In this document: positions 40,301 through 52,022 of the stretch, one piece after another
Position numbering within the stretch: the stretch's first letter is position 1
How the letters are laid out: each line of letters begins with the position of its first letter
Assembly (NCBI GenBank): GCA_016859345.1
Contig: CM029122.1
Coordinates: forward strand, 6,776,075 to 6,840,074
Origin: Istiophorus platypterus
Taxonomy: Eukaryota > Chordata > Actinopteri > Istiophoriformes > Istiophoridae
Direction: 5' to 3'
Length of the DNA: 64,000 nucleotides
The notes under the pieces: model-generated
Databases searched by the model: none
What the model saw: only the letters and a program-made list of their open reading frames with translations
Told to the model about the DNA's origin: nothing
Position numbers and translations under genes: made by a program

Positions 40301-43300
40301 GTGCCAGAAACTGCTGGGCAGAACTGAAGAGTATCTTTCAAAGCACCGATATCACATGGATCACCTGTAGCTATTTAAGGGGCCAAATATGTCAACTTTC
40401 CAGTAGTGCAGAGACTCAGTTGCAGGAGGAAATAACTCTCATCCAGGGTGAAAGATGGTCGGATGGTTAAGGTGCAATTTGATAAAGACTTGCACACTTT
40501 GCATTACAAGTTTTTTTTTTATTTTTGTTTGTGTTTCGGTACTTGAAGGTTCAGATATAAATTCATCATATAATTGCACACTCTCAATATTATCAAATTT
40601 TTTTCTTAAGTATAATAGAAATCTTCCTCGATTTTAGACAAAAATATAATATCATTTTATAATACAGTTGGTTGCGTGTGAAGTTATTGATTGTATAAAC
40701 TTTTTTTATGACACATTAGAAAAAAATACATCATCAAAAAAATATTACCACTAAGCTTTGAGTTAGTCCAGTCAGATCATAGTATATTTTTAATCAGGTT
40801 TAATTTGTGGGCCCGTAGTTGAAAGCTAATGTCGTCCTACATCCTTGGAAAGATAACAGAAGACCCTGTGTCCACCTGACAAAGGTTGGGCTCGATCCTT
40901 GGTTCTTGCACCAGTGCACCGCGGTCTTTGGTTTCCTTAACGACCCACCACAGCTACCTGCAGACCAGTGCCTTGTTGGCTGGCGACATGAATCTGACCA
41001 CAGAGGAGAGGAAGCACTTTTGTCAGGAAATTCTGACCTTCGCTGCCAAGTCTGGAGATCAGTGTGAGCAATCAGGTTCTTTCCCGGCACATGTTTAACT
41101 TTACAAGGAAAAGACCACTAAATATATTATATATCATCAACCTGTGATGTTTGTAGGGTTCAGGGTTGTTGTCTGTGGTTACTTCCAGTAAACGCTTTAA
41201 CTACTGATGTACGTCACTGTGTAAAGAATATTACACTGCATTTAATCTTAACAATACTTAAGCTTCACATCAAATTACCAGTTGACTGTCCCCAGTAAAG
41301 GCTTTAACTACTGATGTACGTCACTGTGTAAAGAATATTACACTGCATTTAATCTTAACAATACTTAAGCTTCACATCAAATTACCAGTTGACTCTTGCC
41401 AGTAAAGGCTTTAACTACTGATGTACGTCACTGTGTAAAGAATATTACACTGCATTTAATCTTAACAATACTTAAGCTTCACATCAAATTACCAGTTGAC
41501 TGTCCCCAGTAAAGGCTTTAACTACTGATGTACGTCACTGTGTAAAGAATATTACACTGCATTTAATCTTAACAATACTTAAGCTTCACATCAAATTACC
41601 AGTTGACTCTCCCCACTAAAACACGTTCAAAATTGTGTGAAGATTTAACAACCTGTTTTTCTTACTTGACATCAAGTTTCATTTTCTTCCTCCACAGCCC
41701 ACAAAGTGACTCTCAGCATGGGGGTGTTCGCTCAGCTCACACGGCTACAGTTCCATCCAGCGACGGCCTCCGTGCACTCTGGAGCCATCCTGCAGGTGGA
41801 GCTCACTCTGAGGTGTTTGATGCCCGTGTCGGTCAAAATACAGCAAGTAGCGGCTAGCATCCACTTCGACGTGGATCACGGAGGGACTCACGGACGGTCT
41901 AAGGCAGCTCAGAGACAAACAAACACAGGGATCGTAGAGTTTAACCAGGGCAACTCGTCAGCGGGTCCCCCCTCCGCCTCGGCCGCAGGTCCTTCTCTAG
42001 AACTGGATGAGATCCAGGACAGGAGTCCTTCAGACAATTCCCTCAACTCTACAGGGGTGGTGTGTAAAAACACTCACCTGCTCATGCGTCGTCACGACAG
42101 CCACTCGCCGCCGGAGACGCCCAACTGCTTCAGCCCGCCTACTGTTGCCATGAAGGAAGGCGCACAGATGCTGAAAGTGCAGGATGTAACATTAGAGCCT
42201 GGGAATAACAACATTATCTTCACAGCACCAGTAAGAAACACTTTGTTGCTGACTGAAATTTATAAAGATATGACCTTTTGAAATGATTAAACAGTTGAAT
42301 TTTGTTTGATATTAGGTATTATTTTGATATTCAAAATGTATCTATTGATTAGGTTTTTTTAAATGTTTTTTCCCTCTCTTGAACATTTGATGATCTGTTT
42401 CATATAACCTCCTTCTTTTTCCTTCCTTCCATCTTCTGCTCTGTCACTCTGTACGTTTCTCTGTTTTTTTCATTGTAGAGTGGGCAACCGGGTACTTACA
42501 CATTGCGTCAGCTGTGTGCCACGGTGGGTCAGATACAGTTTGTGCTGCCTCACATCTACCCGTCGGTCCACTATGGCGTGTATTCTCAGGAGCCCCAGCT
42601 CACCGTGGAGCCGCTGTCAGGTCTGATTTTTTTGTTTGTTTGTTTGTTTGTTTTTTGATATAATGGGTGGTATTGAATGCTTAAAATCTGAGGTTGTGGC
42701 ATTGACCACCATTCTCAAACTTGTTTGCTTCTACTTTCTACTCATGGACATGAATTTTTCTAGAATCTCTAGACAATTAAACTTTAAATATATTGTTTTT
42801 ATAAATCACTTGCAATTCTTAAAATAGGAGCCACACTCACAGCTTTTCACAGATTTCTTTCATTGAACAAACTGAAAAATGCAGCTGGCATACCAAAACA
42901 TGACACACAAGCCGACGGGCTTCTTTGGCTGAGCATGTTGAGTGTTAATGTGACTGTCTAAAATAAGTTAGTTCTGCTCATGTAGCAGCTCCTGAGGCTT
43001 TAGATCTGTGAGCTTACAGTAGCTATTATTCTTCATTTACATAACAAATCAGGGCTGGGTCTTCATCAGCTTTCATGAAAAATTCTTTGATTTAGTTTCA
43101 TCATCTGAAATAGCTGCGAGGGTAAAGCAATGTCATGATTCTCTACCTGTTTTTGAATGAGGAGAATAAAAACACTTTGAAGTAAGTGTTTGTGTAGGCT
43201 TTGCTCATTGCAGTTGTTTTTCCTGTTTTCAGAGCCGCTGTTAGCTGGTCTGCCTCAGATGGTGAAGTTCACTCTGTTGACGGGTCACTACGCTGTGAAG

Positions 43301-46300
43301 AAAGGAGACGCACTGCAGCTTAGCAACACAGACACTATGCCCATCCTTCCCTCCGCCAGCTGCACCGCCCGCATCAGCAACCCTGCCGCAGGTCGGTTCA
43401 CATTTCGAAGGCTGTCTTTGAATCCAAGAAAAATTCATTAAAGGGATTATCTTCGACTTTCACTTAATTGTTTCAGTTTTGCTCTTAGTTGAACTGTGGA
43501 TGTGTTTAATATTTCGGAGTAGTGGTCTTGCCCTGGCAATCTGTCCCACTGTTGTCATTCTTTCCCGGGCGGAATTCTTTGTTGAGCACATGTCTGCAGA
43601 TAATAAAAAACCTGTTGGAAATCAGATTATGCATTTACATGATCAAGAAATGTATTTTCTCCAGCATAGATCTACCTTTCTTAACAGGTTTTCTCTTAAT
43701 CACACCAATGCAACCATGTTTCTAGTATACATAGTGTTTATGAACTTAGATTCCTTCAGAAAGGTGACCACAGCCAGGTATTTGCATGCCGATAAACACA
43801 CTAACTTACACACATGCACCTTTTAAAATTCTCATGGCTTCCCTCTCTGTCCCCTCCCTGTTTTCAGAGCTGGTGGGTGAGAGCGTCCTCTCCATTCAGT
43901 CGTCGGAGAAGGTGACCAGCATCAGCCTGCCCCCGACCCCTCCCTACCACACTCTGGAGTTCCAGCTGGAGGTTCTGTGCATCATCCCGTCCGGGTCCGA
44001 GCGGCCCGCCAACGAGAGGCTGACCAACGGTGAGGTCCGCCATCGCCCGCGCAGCTACAGTCACCCTGACACGCCCATGATCGCCATCGACCAGAGGGTG
44101 AGGCCAACGCACAAACACACTGTTTTAGAGTGATGGTGATGGAGGATTTACACATTGAAAATTAGTTAATCATTTAAGTGATGTAGTAGTTCTAGATTGT
44201 CAATTGTGAGTATTTTTTTTGTTTGTTTTTCTTGGCCATACATTAAAGCAAATTGAATATTTGAATGTTTGGAACTGTCTGTTGGACAAAACGAGACATT
44301 TAATTAATTCACTTTAGGCTGTAGTTTATTGTAACTGGCATTTGTTTTAGTTTTCTGATGTTTTTTAGACCAAATGATTAATTTATTTATCAAAAAAATA
44401 ATAAGCAAATTAATGGGTAAAGAAAATAATTATTAGTTGTAGCTTTGAAATCTTCAGGGACAAAACCATCAGCAAACCAGATAAGTATTCACTCCTTGTA
44501 AGTGGGTTAGATAGCCCTTTTTGTACCATGGTAAGTTAAGAGATTTAATAGTTGGGTCTCACTGTGTCCGTCCACAGATGTCTATCGACTGTCCGTGGTC
44601 AATCTACTCCACCCTTCTGGCCCTAACCTTCTACATCCCCTTCAAGACCAAACACTCGCTGCTTTCCGCTGGTAACAGGTGAGCCTCCATTCTCAGAAAC
44701 AGTCCTCTATGTGTCACAAAAAGAAATCAATTTGAATTTTGTTATTTCATCATAATTGTTGAACCAACAACTTTATCCACGAAAAGCGATGGAAACGTTC
44801 CTCTGTCACATAAAATCCTCAACATGCAACAAACATTATATCGACAAGGCATCATCTACCATGTACATTCCCCGACCCACTCATACACGTCTGATCCGTG
44901 ACCTTTTGATCTGGTACCCAATAGGAAATACATCCAGGTGTGCGTGCAGAATGTATCGGACGTGAACTTCACGCTGGCAGAAGTGAAGCTCACAGAGAAG
45001 CAGCATGCATCACTGGAACTGCAGTCCCTTAACACTAAAGCACAACAGGTGAGCGAAAAACAAAGAAAATGTACTACAACTAGACTAACGTCGTTGACTA
45101 CAGGATAGAACAGAAGATAGCTTAAAGTCTTTGAAAAACTGCTTTATCAATTGTAAGAATATATAAATGTTATAATATTAGATGGGAAATATTAAATAGG
45201 AAGGTTGGGTTCTAAGCCGTTGTTTACACCAATGAGGATGAATATAAAAATGCATCTTTTTTTCTCAGGCTTTCAGGCTTCTTTCTAGAGGGGGTTGAGC
45301 CGGAAGGTGAAGCTCTTGATTTACCAATTGTTCTATGTTCCAAACCAGAACCCACCCGGTTTAGGGTCGTGACCTCTGGCTAGTGACAGAAATAACGATT
45401 ATGCTTTCATGCAGCCATAATGAGTTTCCTTAGCAGGGCCGAGCACTGGGGAGGGGGCGCGGAGCTCGGATGTCCGGAGGAAAAAGGTGCTTCAAGGGAC
45501 CATCTGAGGTGGTTCTGATATCTGATCTGAGGGCAAGCCTGGATGCCTCACTGTGGCTTAGGCAGAACAGAGGTTTAACGTGCAGATACCAAGCAGAGAA
45601 TACGGACATGTCTATCAAAATAGTCCTTCAGCCATATCCTCTGTACCCCTTATCTTCACCCCGACCGCATTTTCATATTCACCCACATTAGTGTGGACAC
45701 TGTCAGTATACGTCTATCTTAAGCTGATTTTATTTTAAAGAATGTCAAAGCTACAACCATTCAGCCAAATCGTTATCTCGTGTGTGTTTTTTGTGTGTGT
45801 GTCTGTGCGTGTGTGTAGCTTTTGTGCAGTAAGCACAGTTTGTTCTGCTTGTGGGAGGTGAGGTGGAAGGACGACCTGCCTTCCTGTCTCCAGTGTGTTT
45901 TCTGTGCCAGCTTCTCTCCACTTAAACAGGACGCCTCCGCCTTCAAACCCTTCCACTATCAGTTCCAGCTGGAGAGAGTGACTGTAAGTCCACTTACTCT
46001 CATTTGGATTGTTTTTGTTCCCTTGCACCAAACGCTCTGATTGTGTTGTCGGCGGCTTAGATCTGTGGACAGTTTTTCGAGCATGTGTAGAAAGAAAGTG
46101 AACATTTTGAGTCCTATCCAAGAATTCTTGCCACAGTCAAGAGGACCTCCCCCCTTCCATAAATAATTACTGTTTGATCCTGTCAGACGTTGTACAGTGT
46201 GAGAGCGGAGATCCTGCCTCCTGCTGGGGAGCAACACTGTCGCTCTGGTTTCCTGTGCGGGCTGGAGGTGTGTATAACAAGACTGACTGAACCTGCAGAG

Positions 46301-48252
46301 GGAGAGTTGGTGGAGGAGAGCAGGACCGACACTGATGGTCTCAGAACCACCAAACTCATGTATGAAGGTACGTCAGGAGAATGACTGACCATCTGGGTTT
46401 TCTAAGAGGATGCATAAGCAGAACCTGAGAAATTAATTACCAATCTATGAGGACTTTTATCTAGTAATATATAGATTAACAGATTTTCAAGCATGAATAA
46501 AACATTTTTCTTGAGATTCAAAACATCACTTTAAGCACATGTAAATTTGTGATAAACACAAAATAATTATATGTGATTATATAATGAATGTAATTTAAAC
46601 AGTCATTATTTACAAACCTTAAGATTATAGTATAATCACCTTCCTGTTCCAGAGTTGAATGACCTAAAATATTCCAAGATTGTCATGCTTTACCATTAAT
46701 GAGTGAAAAAGAAAATGAAATTACTGCTGAATTGATTTGCTGATTACTTGATTAGTTGATCAACATGAATTAATCAACAATTGTAATACATGATTGCCTG
46801 TTTAAACAGATTTTCTCATTTAAAAAAAAAAAAAGTTTGTAGGTTCTGGTTTTACTTTTTCTGGTTATAAGCCTTTGTTCTTCCATGTTTTTTAAATGTT
46901 ATATTAATCAGTTAAATCAAATATTTTTTTTAATCAAATAAAAAAATTAATAACTAGTTGCAGACACTTGATGGGCAACTTTTAAACAACACTCCAAAAT
47001 TTCTAGTAGAGTACATATAAAAATATAGTCATATCTCCGTCATTGTTGGAGAGTCCCCACCTCTAGAACATAAGCTCTTTGTGACTTAAGCGCTTGTCTG
47101 TGTCCATATCCACAGTGGCTGACAGCAGCAGTAACTGGGCAGTGTGCGGGAAGAGTTCAGGGATGGTGTCGATGCCCATGACGGCCAGCGCCACCCACAA
47201 GGTTCAGATCGAGGTGATGCCTCTGTTCGCAGGACACCTGCCGTTCCCCAAAATCAAAGTGCTGAAGTACCTGCCTCACACTGCAGCAGTGGCCATTCAG
47301 CCAGACCCTGGTAAGACCCCCACTGAATATAAAACCACACATATTTTTATAAATGTTTATTCCGTGGTGAAGAGATGGAGACTTGGACGTGTGGGGGGAA
47401 ATGGTAGATGCACTAGTGCTGTCATCCCAAGTTACAGCAGGGGAAACCACTTAAATGAGATGCAAGGAGCAGGCACGGCGTTGAATCTCTGACAGCTGAC
47501 AATCCAACAGCAGAGGGGGGTATCGCAGAAGCTGTGATAATGCTACTTACTGAAGAGTAGCTGTTCTAAGATGCCATAACAAGACATGAACAAACTGAGC
47601 ACGAGAAGTAAACGCAGTTCAAATGGAGTGGAAAATAACAGCAGTCTGTCAGACAGCAGCGCCGTGTTTTCAGTACCACTAAACGCAAAGACATTTGTTG
47701 GATATTTTGAGTTTTAACAGAATTTTAATATAAATATTTAGTTTTCTCTTTCAGATGGATTTGTTGGAATTAGGGGTTTGTTTAAAACCTGTCTGAGCTT
47801 GTGTCCATTTATGCATCCTCAAAGTGTAATTATAACAGAGAGGAATGAGCCAGATGTAAAAAAAACAACAGCCATTTTAAGAAAAAGCTTTTCCTTTCAT
47901 TATAGCAAATCCAACCATACTTCCAGATTTCCACTGACTTCTGTCAGTCTTCTTTCTTACCATGTGGACGCTGAGTACTTTTGTTTGTTCGTTGCCATCC
48001 TCAGACAGCTGCGTGGAGAACGACAGCCTGTCCCTGCTGGACAAGACGCTGGACGACCAGGGCGACACGGCGAGCATCCGCAGCCGGGGCAGCATCCACT
48101 CGGTGGGCAGCGGCGACCAGCAGCAGAAAGGCGTGGCCATGCCGCGCCTTGAGCCCTTCAGCCCCGGACAGGTGTTCAACCACAGCCACGCACGGCAGGT
48201 CCTGGTGCTGCCCGCCACCGACGACCACATCATGGAGGTCAACGCCACATGA
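27438..48252 (+). CDS. trappc10: TRAPPC10, trafficking protein particle complex subunit 10 (TRAPPII)
   Basis: TRAPPC10 (yeast Trs130 family) pairs with TRAPPC9 in TRAPPII, a Golgi-associated exchange factor complex for Rab1/Rab11-type GTPases in secretory and recycling traffic. Coding exons: 27438-27498, 31109-31190, 32153-32288, 35189-35388, 35942-36137, 36427-36538, 36661-36908, 37462-37608, 38065-38179, 38884-38960, 39146-39237, 40190-40330, 40954-41063, 41698-42230, 42479-42620, 43233-43391, 43868-44097, 44578-44678, 44925-45048, 45819-45983, 46187-46367, 47116-47310 and 48005-48252. All phases close to 1264 residues, against about 1259 in human. The start is MECQEEKPIIYTMENKPIVT, parallel to the human amino terminus. 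Near-invariant blocks include YGRAPKMIHLEANFVQFKEE, SFTKNLGRFEDDMRTLREK, GWSFCEYFMVQEELAFVFEM, DLRSYLFSRQCTLLIFLQRP, SIDCPWSIYSTLLALTF and SNWAVCGKSSGMVSMP, and it ends in an acidic HIMEVNAT-type tail. Intron 15 uses a weak donor (TCAG|gtctga). Confidence 0.96.
27646..27701. repeat. (GT)28 microsatellite
   Basis: Uninterrupted GT run in trappc10 intron 1, about 150 bp after the first splice donor. Confidence 0.97.
27740..28090. promoter_or_regulatory. CpG-rich 5' portion of trappc10 intron 1
   Basis: Relatively CpG-dense DNA downstream of the first exon, preceded by repeated GCTAGC/GTTAGC strings at 27557-27625. It probably belongs to the same promoter-associated CpG-rich domain as the first exon. 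No specific binding site is claimed. Confidence 0.4.
28426..28795 (+). mobile_element. Non-autonomous DNA transposon (hAT-like MITE) with CTGCAAC termini
   Basis: It starts AGAGCTGCAACGATTAG and ends CGTTAGTTGCAGCCATAG, giving inverted ends built on CTGCAAC/GTTGCAG. The interior has the family landmarks 'aagtcatatttcaagc', 'cagacaaaacaagacatttg' and 'gattaatggatgatgaaaat'. No coding capacity. This is the most intact of at least five related copies in the window and lies in trappc10 intron 1. Confidence 0.6.
29170..29196. repeat. Short (GT)n microsatellite followed by a G run
   Basis: About 13 GT units followed by about ten G bases, in trappc10 intron 1. Confidence 0.9.
34277..34305. repeat. 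(GT)n microsatellite
   Basis: About 14 GT units in trappc10 intron 3. Confidence 0.95.
35588..35850 (+). mobile_element. Diverged copy of the CTGCAAC-ended MITE family
   Basis: It starts 'gctgaaatgattagttaatt', contains 'catcagacaaaacaagcaat', and ends in 'gattaatcaaaaataaagaa'. Landmark order is as in the 28426-28795 copy, in the trappc10 intron between exons 4 and 5. The termini are eroded. Confidence 0.4.
40089..40189 (+). repeat. TG-rich simple repeat forming the trappc10 exon 12 splice acceptor
   Basis: Interrupted TG/TTG units (tgtgtttgtgtctg, then ttggtg repeats) run without a gap to the acceptor 'gttcattag' before 40190. There is no conventional pyrimidine tract; the U/G-rich repeat occupies its place. 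Confidence 0.85.
41187..41614. repeat. Tandem repeat, 4 copies of a 107-bp unit
   Basis: Units start at 41187, 41294, 41401 and 41508, exactly 107 bases apart and nearly identical. Each runs from AGTAAAGGCTTTAACTACTG through 'atgtacgtcactg', 'aagaatattacactgcattt' and 'aagcttcacatcaaattacc' to a 'gttgactgtcccc' junction that varies slightly (first unit aacg for aagg; junctions tgtcccc, ctcttgcc, ctctcccc). It fills most of trappc10 intron 13 and ends about 80 bp before the exon 14 acceptor. Near-identity implies recent amplification. Confidence 0.95.
44165..44448 (+). mobile_element. Diverged copy of the CTGCAAC-ended MITE family
   Basis: Landmarks: 'ctgttggacaaaacgagaca', 'accaaatgattaatttattt' and the terminal 'aaaataattattagttgtag'. 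It lies in the trappc10 intron between exons 17 and 18. Confidence 0.45.
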
Positions 48253-50120
48253 CCCTGGTGGCGAGACCTCTCGTCCTCCTCCTACAGGACCGAACCCAGG
48301 CCCCGGATGGACTCTGCTGAGCTTTTTGCTCCGGGGCAGATCGGGTCCACGAGTCCACGTGAAAGACCGCTGCAGTTCGCCGATATGGACTCCCTCCCCC
48401 CTCCTCCTCCCCCCAAGCATGAAACGTTCACATCACTGGAGACATTATGGACTACACACAGTGAAGAGCCAATGACATCTGAGAAATTTAAATAAGGATT
48501 TTTCTTTGCCATACTTTGTACATAGCTCATTGGATGGATTTATAGTTATAAAGTTATAAATATATCTATGGACTGATCAATCAGATCACGCCTGTTGTGC
48601 TCCTTTTGAACTGAAGAATAACACTCCTGATTGTCCCATGATGCACCAAAGCCCTAGATGTGCGTATGCCTCGATCAGCTACTCAAGTACTGTACCTTTT
48701 GACTGGGGGTTTCCAGCTGTAAGTGCTTTTCCTGTGCCTCTCGAGTAGTCGTCGCTTTTATATTTGAGACTCTTGCCTTCTCGGTCACACTCAAGCTGCT
48801 TGAACGAGCCGCTGTTTTTTTTTTTTTGTTATTTTGTTTTGTTTGTTTTTTTTTGCCCCGGATATGATAGAAGTCAAAACCCGGCAGGTTAACGAACGTT
48901 ATGGTGTAACCTTGGAGACGTATCCATAATCCTCACGTGCTCTGCTGTCCTGCCCGATACAGAAAGCATTCCCACTGGTGCGCGCTGAGGTCAAATTTTA
49001 ATTTCCTGGATCAGGCTACACCACATCAGCCTGATGACGCCCTCTCAACCTTGAGTTTGATAACTTCTACGATGTGCTGCCTGACGTTGACCCACACAAA
49101 GGGAAAATACATTTAAGCAAAAGAGGAATAATGAAGATGCTGCTGTTGTTGCATGTTGGGACAGTGAAGACCATGACAACCTCCTTAACAACTATACACG
49201 TCACTAAAGTTGAGTAAGACGTCAAAGCTGTAATTGCCGCGACTCCAGTGTGTAGTCGGTGCCAAGTAACAGCAAGAATTCATGAATCCGTAATCACCTA
49301 ATCTGACACATTGACTATCCTGAAAGCGTCAACAAATTATGTTAAAATTTGACTTTGCTCTACACCAGAGGTGATATTTTTTGGTATCGGCGGGATTGAG
49401 GAGATGGGCAGACAGTGTTTAGTATCACTCTGGGGTAATGTTTCACATTCTTCGGTCCCAAAATGATCACAAGCTCAGCATTTAGACTGTTTTTACAAGT
49501 CGTCGCGTGAAATGGAGTTGCCTCAGGCATCTGTTTGTATTTTCTTAACAACAGCGTAAAGGGAGTTGCAAATGGATATAATGGAGGGGCCAGCTAGATT
49601 TTAAAACTAGTATTAATTTACCTTGCTCATGGATGAATAGAACCTCAGCCAATGATAATAATAAAAGTGTTTTAGATTGTTCTTTTTTCTTGACAAAAAG
49701 GACAGAAATCAAACTATTTGTCTTTAGGATGAATTCTAGAAAAATCCTGGGACATTCATGAAGTGCTTCCTGTTGTGAAGTGTGGTTTAGATAAATCTCA
49801 TCTAAAACTGATGCTCCCACTCCACAGCAGAAGTGTTGTTAAAAAGAAAAAAATTAATTGAAGTAACTATGAAAATGTACATGACTAAACTGTAAATCTA
49901 AGTATAAGTTTTATTGCAAGTTTACTCCAATCTTTGGTGATTATGGATATATCTTCAAGAATACAATTTTATGAATAACTTTATTTCTATTTATTTGAAG
50001 CAGCGAACCTATTTTTCAGCATCAGCACAGGACTCTCAAATATAAAACCAGCGGTAACACGAGAGGCCCGGACTGAATCTAGCGGTGTGTTGTGTGTATC
50101 TGTTCAGCCGTAGCTCTGTG

Positions 50121-50123
<3 letters not shown>
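48253..50123 (+). other. Probable trappc10 3' UTR and flank
   Basis: No conserved coding frame follows the trappc10 stop. The sequence has a T/GTTTT-rich run near 48815-48855 and becomes AT-rich after 49.1 kb, consistent with a long 3' untranslated region. Its end is not resolved. Confidence 0.45.
49660..49665 (+). promoter_or_regulatory. Candidate polyadenylation signal of trappc10
   Basis: AATAAA about 1.4 kb after the stop codon. The 3' UTR could also extend to an ATTAAA followed by an A run near 50659. The sequence does not decide between them. Confidence 0.3.
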
Positions 50124-50151
<28 letters not shown>

Positions 50152-50535
50152 CTGTGTGTGTGAGAGAGAGAGAGCGAGATCAGGTGAGACTTTCAAATAA
50201 GGATCAGCCAGTGCACATTATTGTCTTATCTATTGTCTTACCTACCAGTGGATTGTTCATATACAGTGTGTGTATATTTATTCAAGGTGTGCGTGAGGTG
50301 TGTGTGTGTGTGTGTGTGTGCGTGCGTGTGTGCGTGCATGCATGTGTTTGTGTGTGTCGCCAAATCCGTGTCAGAGCTATGCACACGTACCGTTAGGTGT
50401 CGAATAGATGAGTGAAATAAGTCATCATTGGATTTTTTCATTCATTTATTTGAAAGGATGAATGTCAGCTACTTTTGCCCCCCCCCCCCCCGGCACGTGC
50501 GCACGCACACAAACACACAAACACACACACACACA
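50124..50535. repeat. Cluster of GT/CA simple repeats with a C run
   Basis: (GT)n at about 50124-50162 followed by (GA)n, a second interrupted GT block at about 50298-50358, a C run at about 50479-50492 and an interrupted CA block to about 50535. Confidence 0.9.
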
Positions 50536-51666
50536 AACTCAAACCTAAAGACATACAAACACATAGTGTATCTACAGCCTCCTGCTCCTGTTTGACCACT
50601 GTATATACTGATCTGTACATAATGATTCAAATCAAAAATCATCTTTGATTGCCAACTATATTAAAAAAAAAAAAAAAATCATTGAAACCGACTTGATGTG
50701 TGGTGTTTACAACTGCATGTTGGCTGGAACATCATAGCTGAAGAAGATCTCTTAGCACAAGAAGTGTTAAACCTCCCATTGCAAAACGATGAGCGTTAAC
50801 CTGCCGCTCTGCTCCTCTGGTTTCAGACTTTCCACAGAACTTTTGGGCCTCGGCTGCAGCAATATCCTCCTAGTCAGCCCCTGAACTATTAGTGAGGTCC
50901 ATCAATGACGCTAATCTTTTTTTTTTTTTTTTTTTTTTTTTAAGCCAAAGAAGAGGAAATTAAGTCATTACTGGTAGTAATCAGTTAACTTAAGCCGAGT
51001 CCCCTCGTAATGGCTGTGTACGCGGCGTGTATTTATAATTAGCTATATAATTGAAAAGAGAGCTCAGCCCTTGCATTGGTTCACTTATGCGTAATATGAA
51101 GTGAAGGAAATTAGGACCGTCCTTCCCCAGTAGTTAGCTGTCAACTTTGGAGTATTGTGAATGTAAATTAACATGAAACATTATCACTTGTCATCTACTG
51201 CTATACTCTGTTTATTTCTGTAATGTTAGACCGTAAACCCCCAGCTGCCAGTTCATTAGTAGGCTACACTTAGTGAAAATGCAGTCAAATACAAGATTCT
51301 TGTAACAAATCCCCCTTCACTATTGTCATAATGTTCAGGATTTAATAACTTCAAATATGTGATCGGGGGTCAGCCACTCCCTCTGGATGAAATTGCAAAA
51401 TGTACGCATGTTTGTTTTTTTTCCCTTCCTAGTATTAGCCAGATAAAAGTATCAACCCAAGTATTAAAGGCCACCAGAATACAGGAAATGACATCACGGT
51501 TAAAAATGTTCTGTCTCTCCAACAACTCTGGACGCATCCGAACAAACACCCAGAGGAACCCACATAAAACATATAAGAATCAAGTGGGATATTGTGGTTA
51601 CAGGCACAATGACATAGGTAACAAGGCTAATGTTGAAACGGGCCCATTTCCATTTTATTAATAAGT

Positions 51667-52022
51667 AGAGCTGCAATGACTGGTTCGATTGACTGGAAAT
51701 CTGGAAATATTTTCTAACCAAATAACTGTTCTAGTCTTTCTTTTTTAGGGCAAGTAGCAGAATATCCTTGAAATGCTGGTTACAGCTTTTTAAATGTGAG
51801 GATTTGATGCTTTTCTTCTTCATGTGTGACAGTAAGCTGTCGGTCAGACAAAAGAAAGACATCTGAAGATGTCATCTTGGCCTGTAGGAAATTATAAAAA
51901 TAAAGAACTGAACTTTGTAGGGTTTTGTTTTTTTAAACTTTGGGCTGATAAATTAAAAACAATGCAATTAAAGTGATTAATTGAGAAAATAATGGGAGGA
52001 ATAATCGTTAGCTGCAGCCCTA
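51667..52022 (+). mobile_element. Copy of the CTGCAAC-ended MITE family
   Basis: It starts AGAGCTGCAATGACTGG and ends AATCGTTAGCTGCAGCCCTA, with inverted ends like the 28426-28795 copy. The interior includes 'gtgaggatttgatgcttttc', 'cggtcagacaaaagaaagac' and 'agtgattaattgagaaaata'. It lies between trappc10 and gdf3. Confidence 0.55.
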
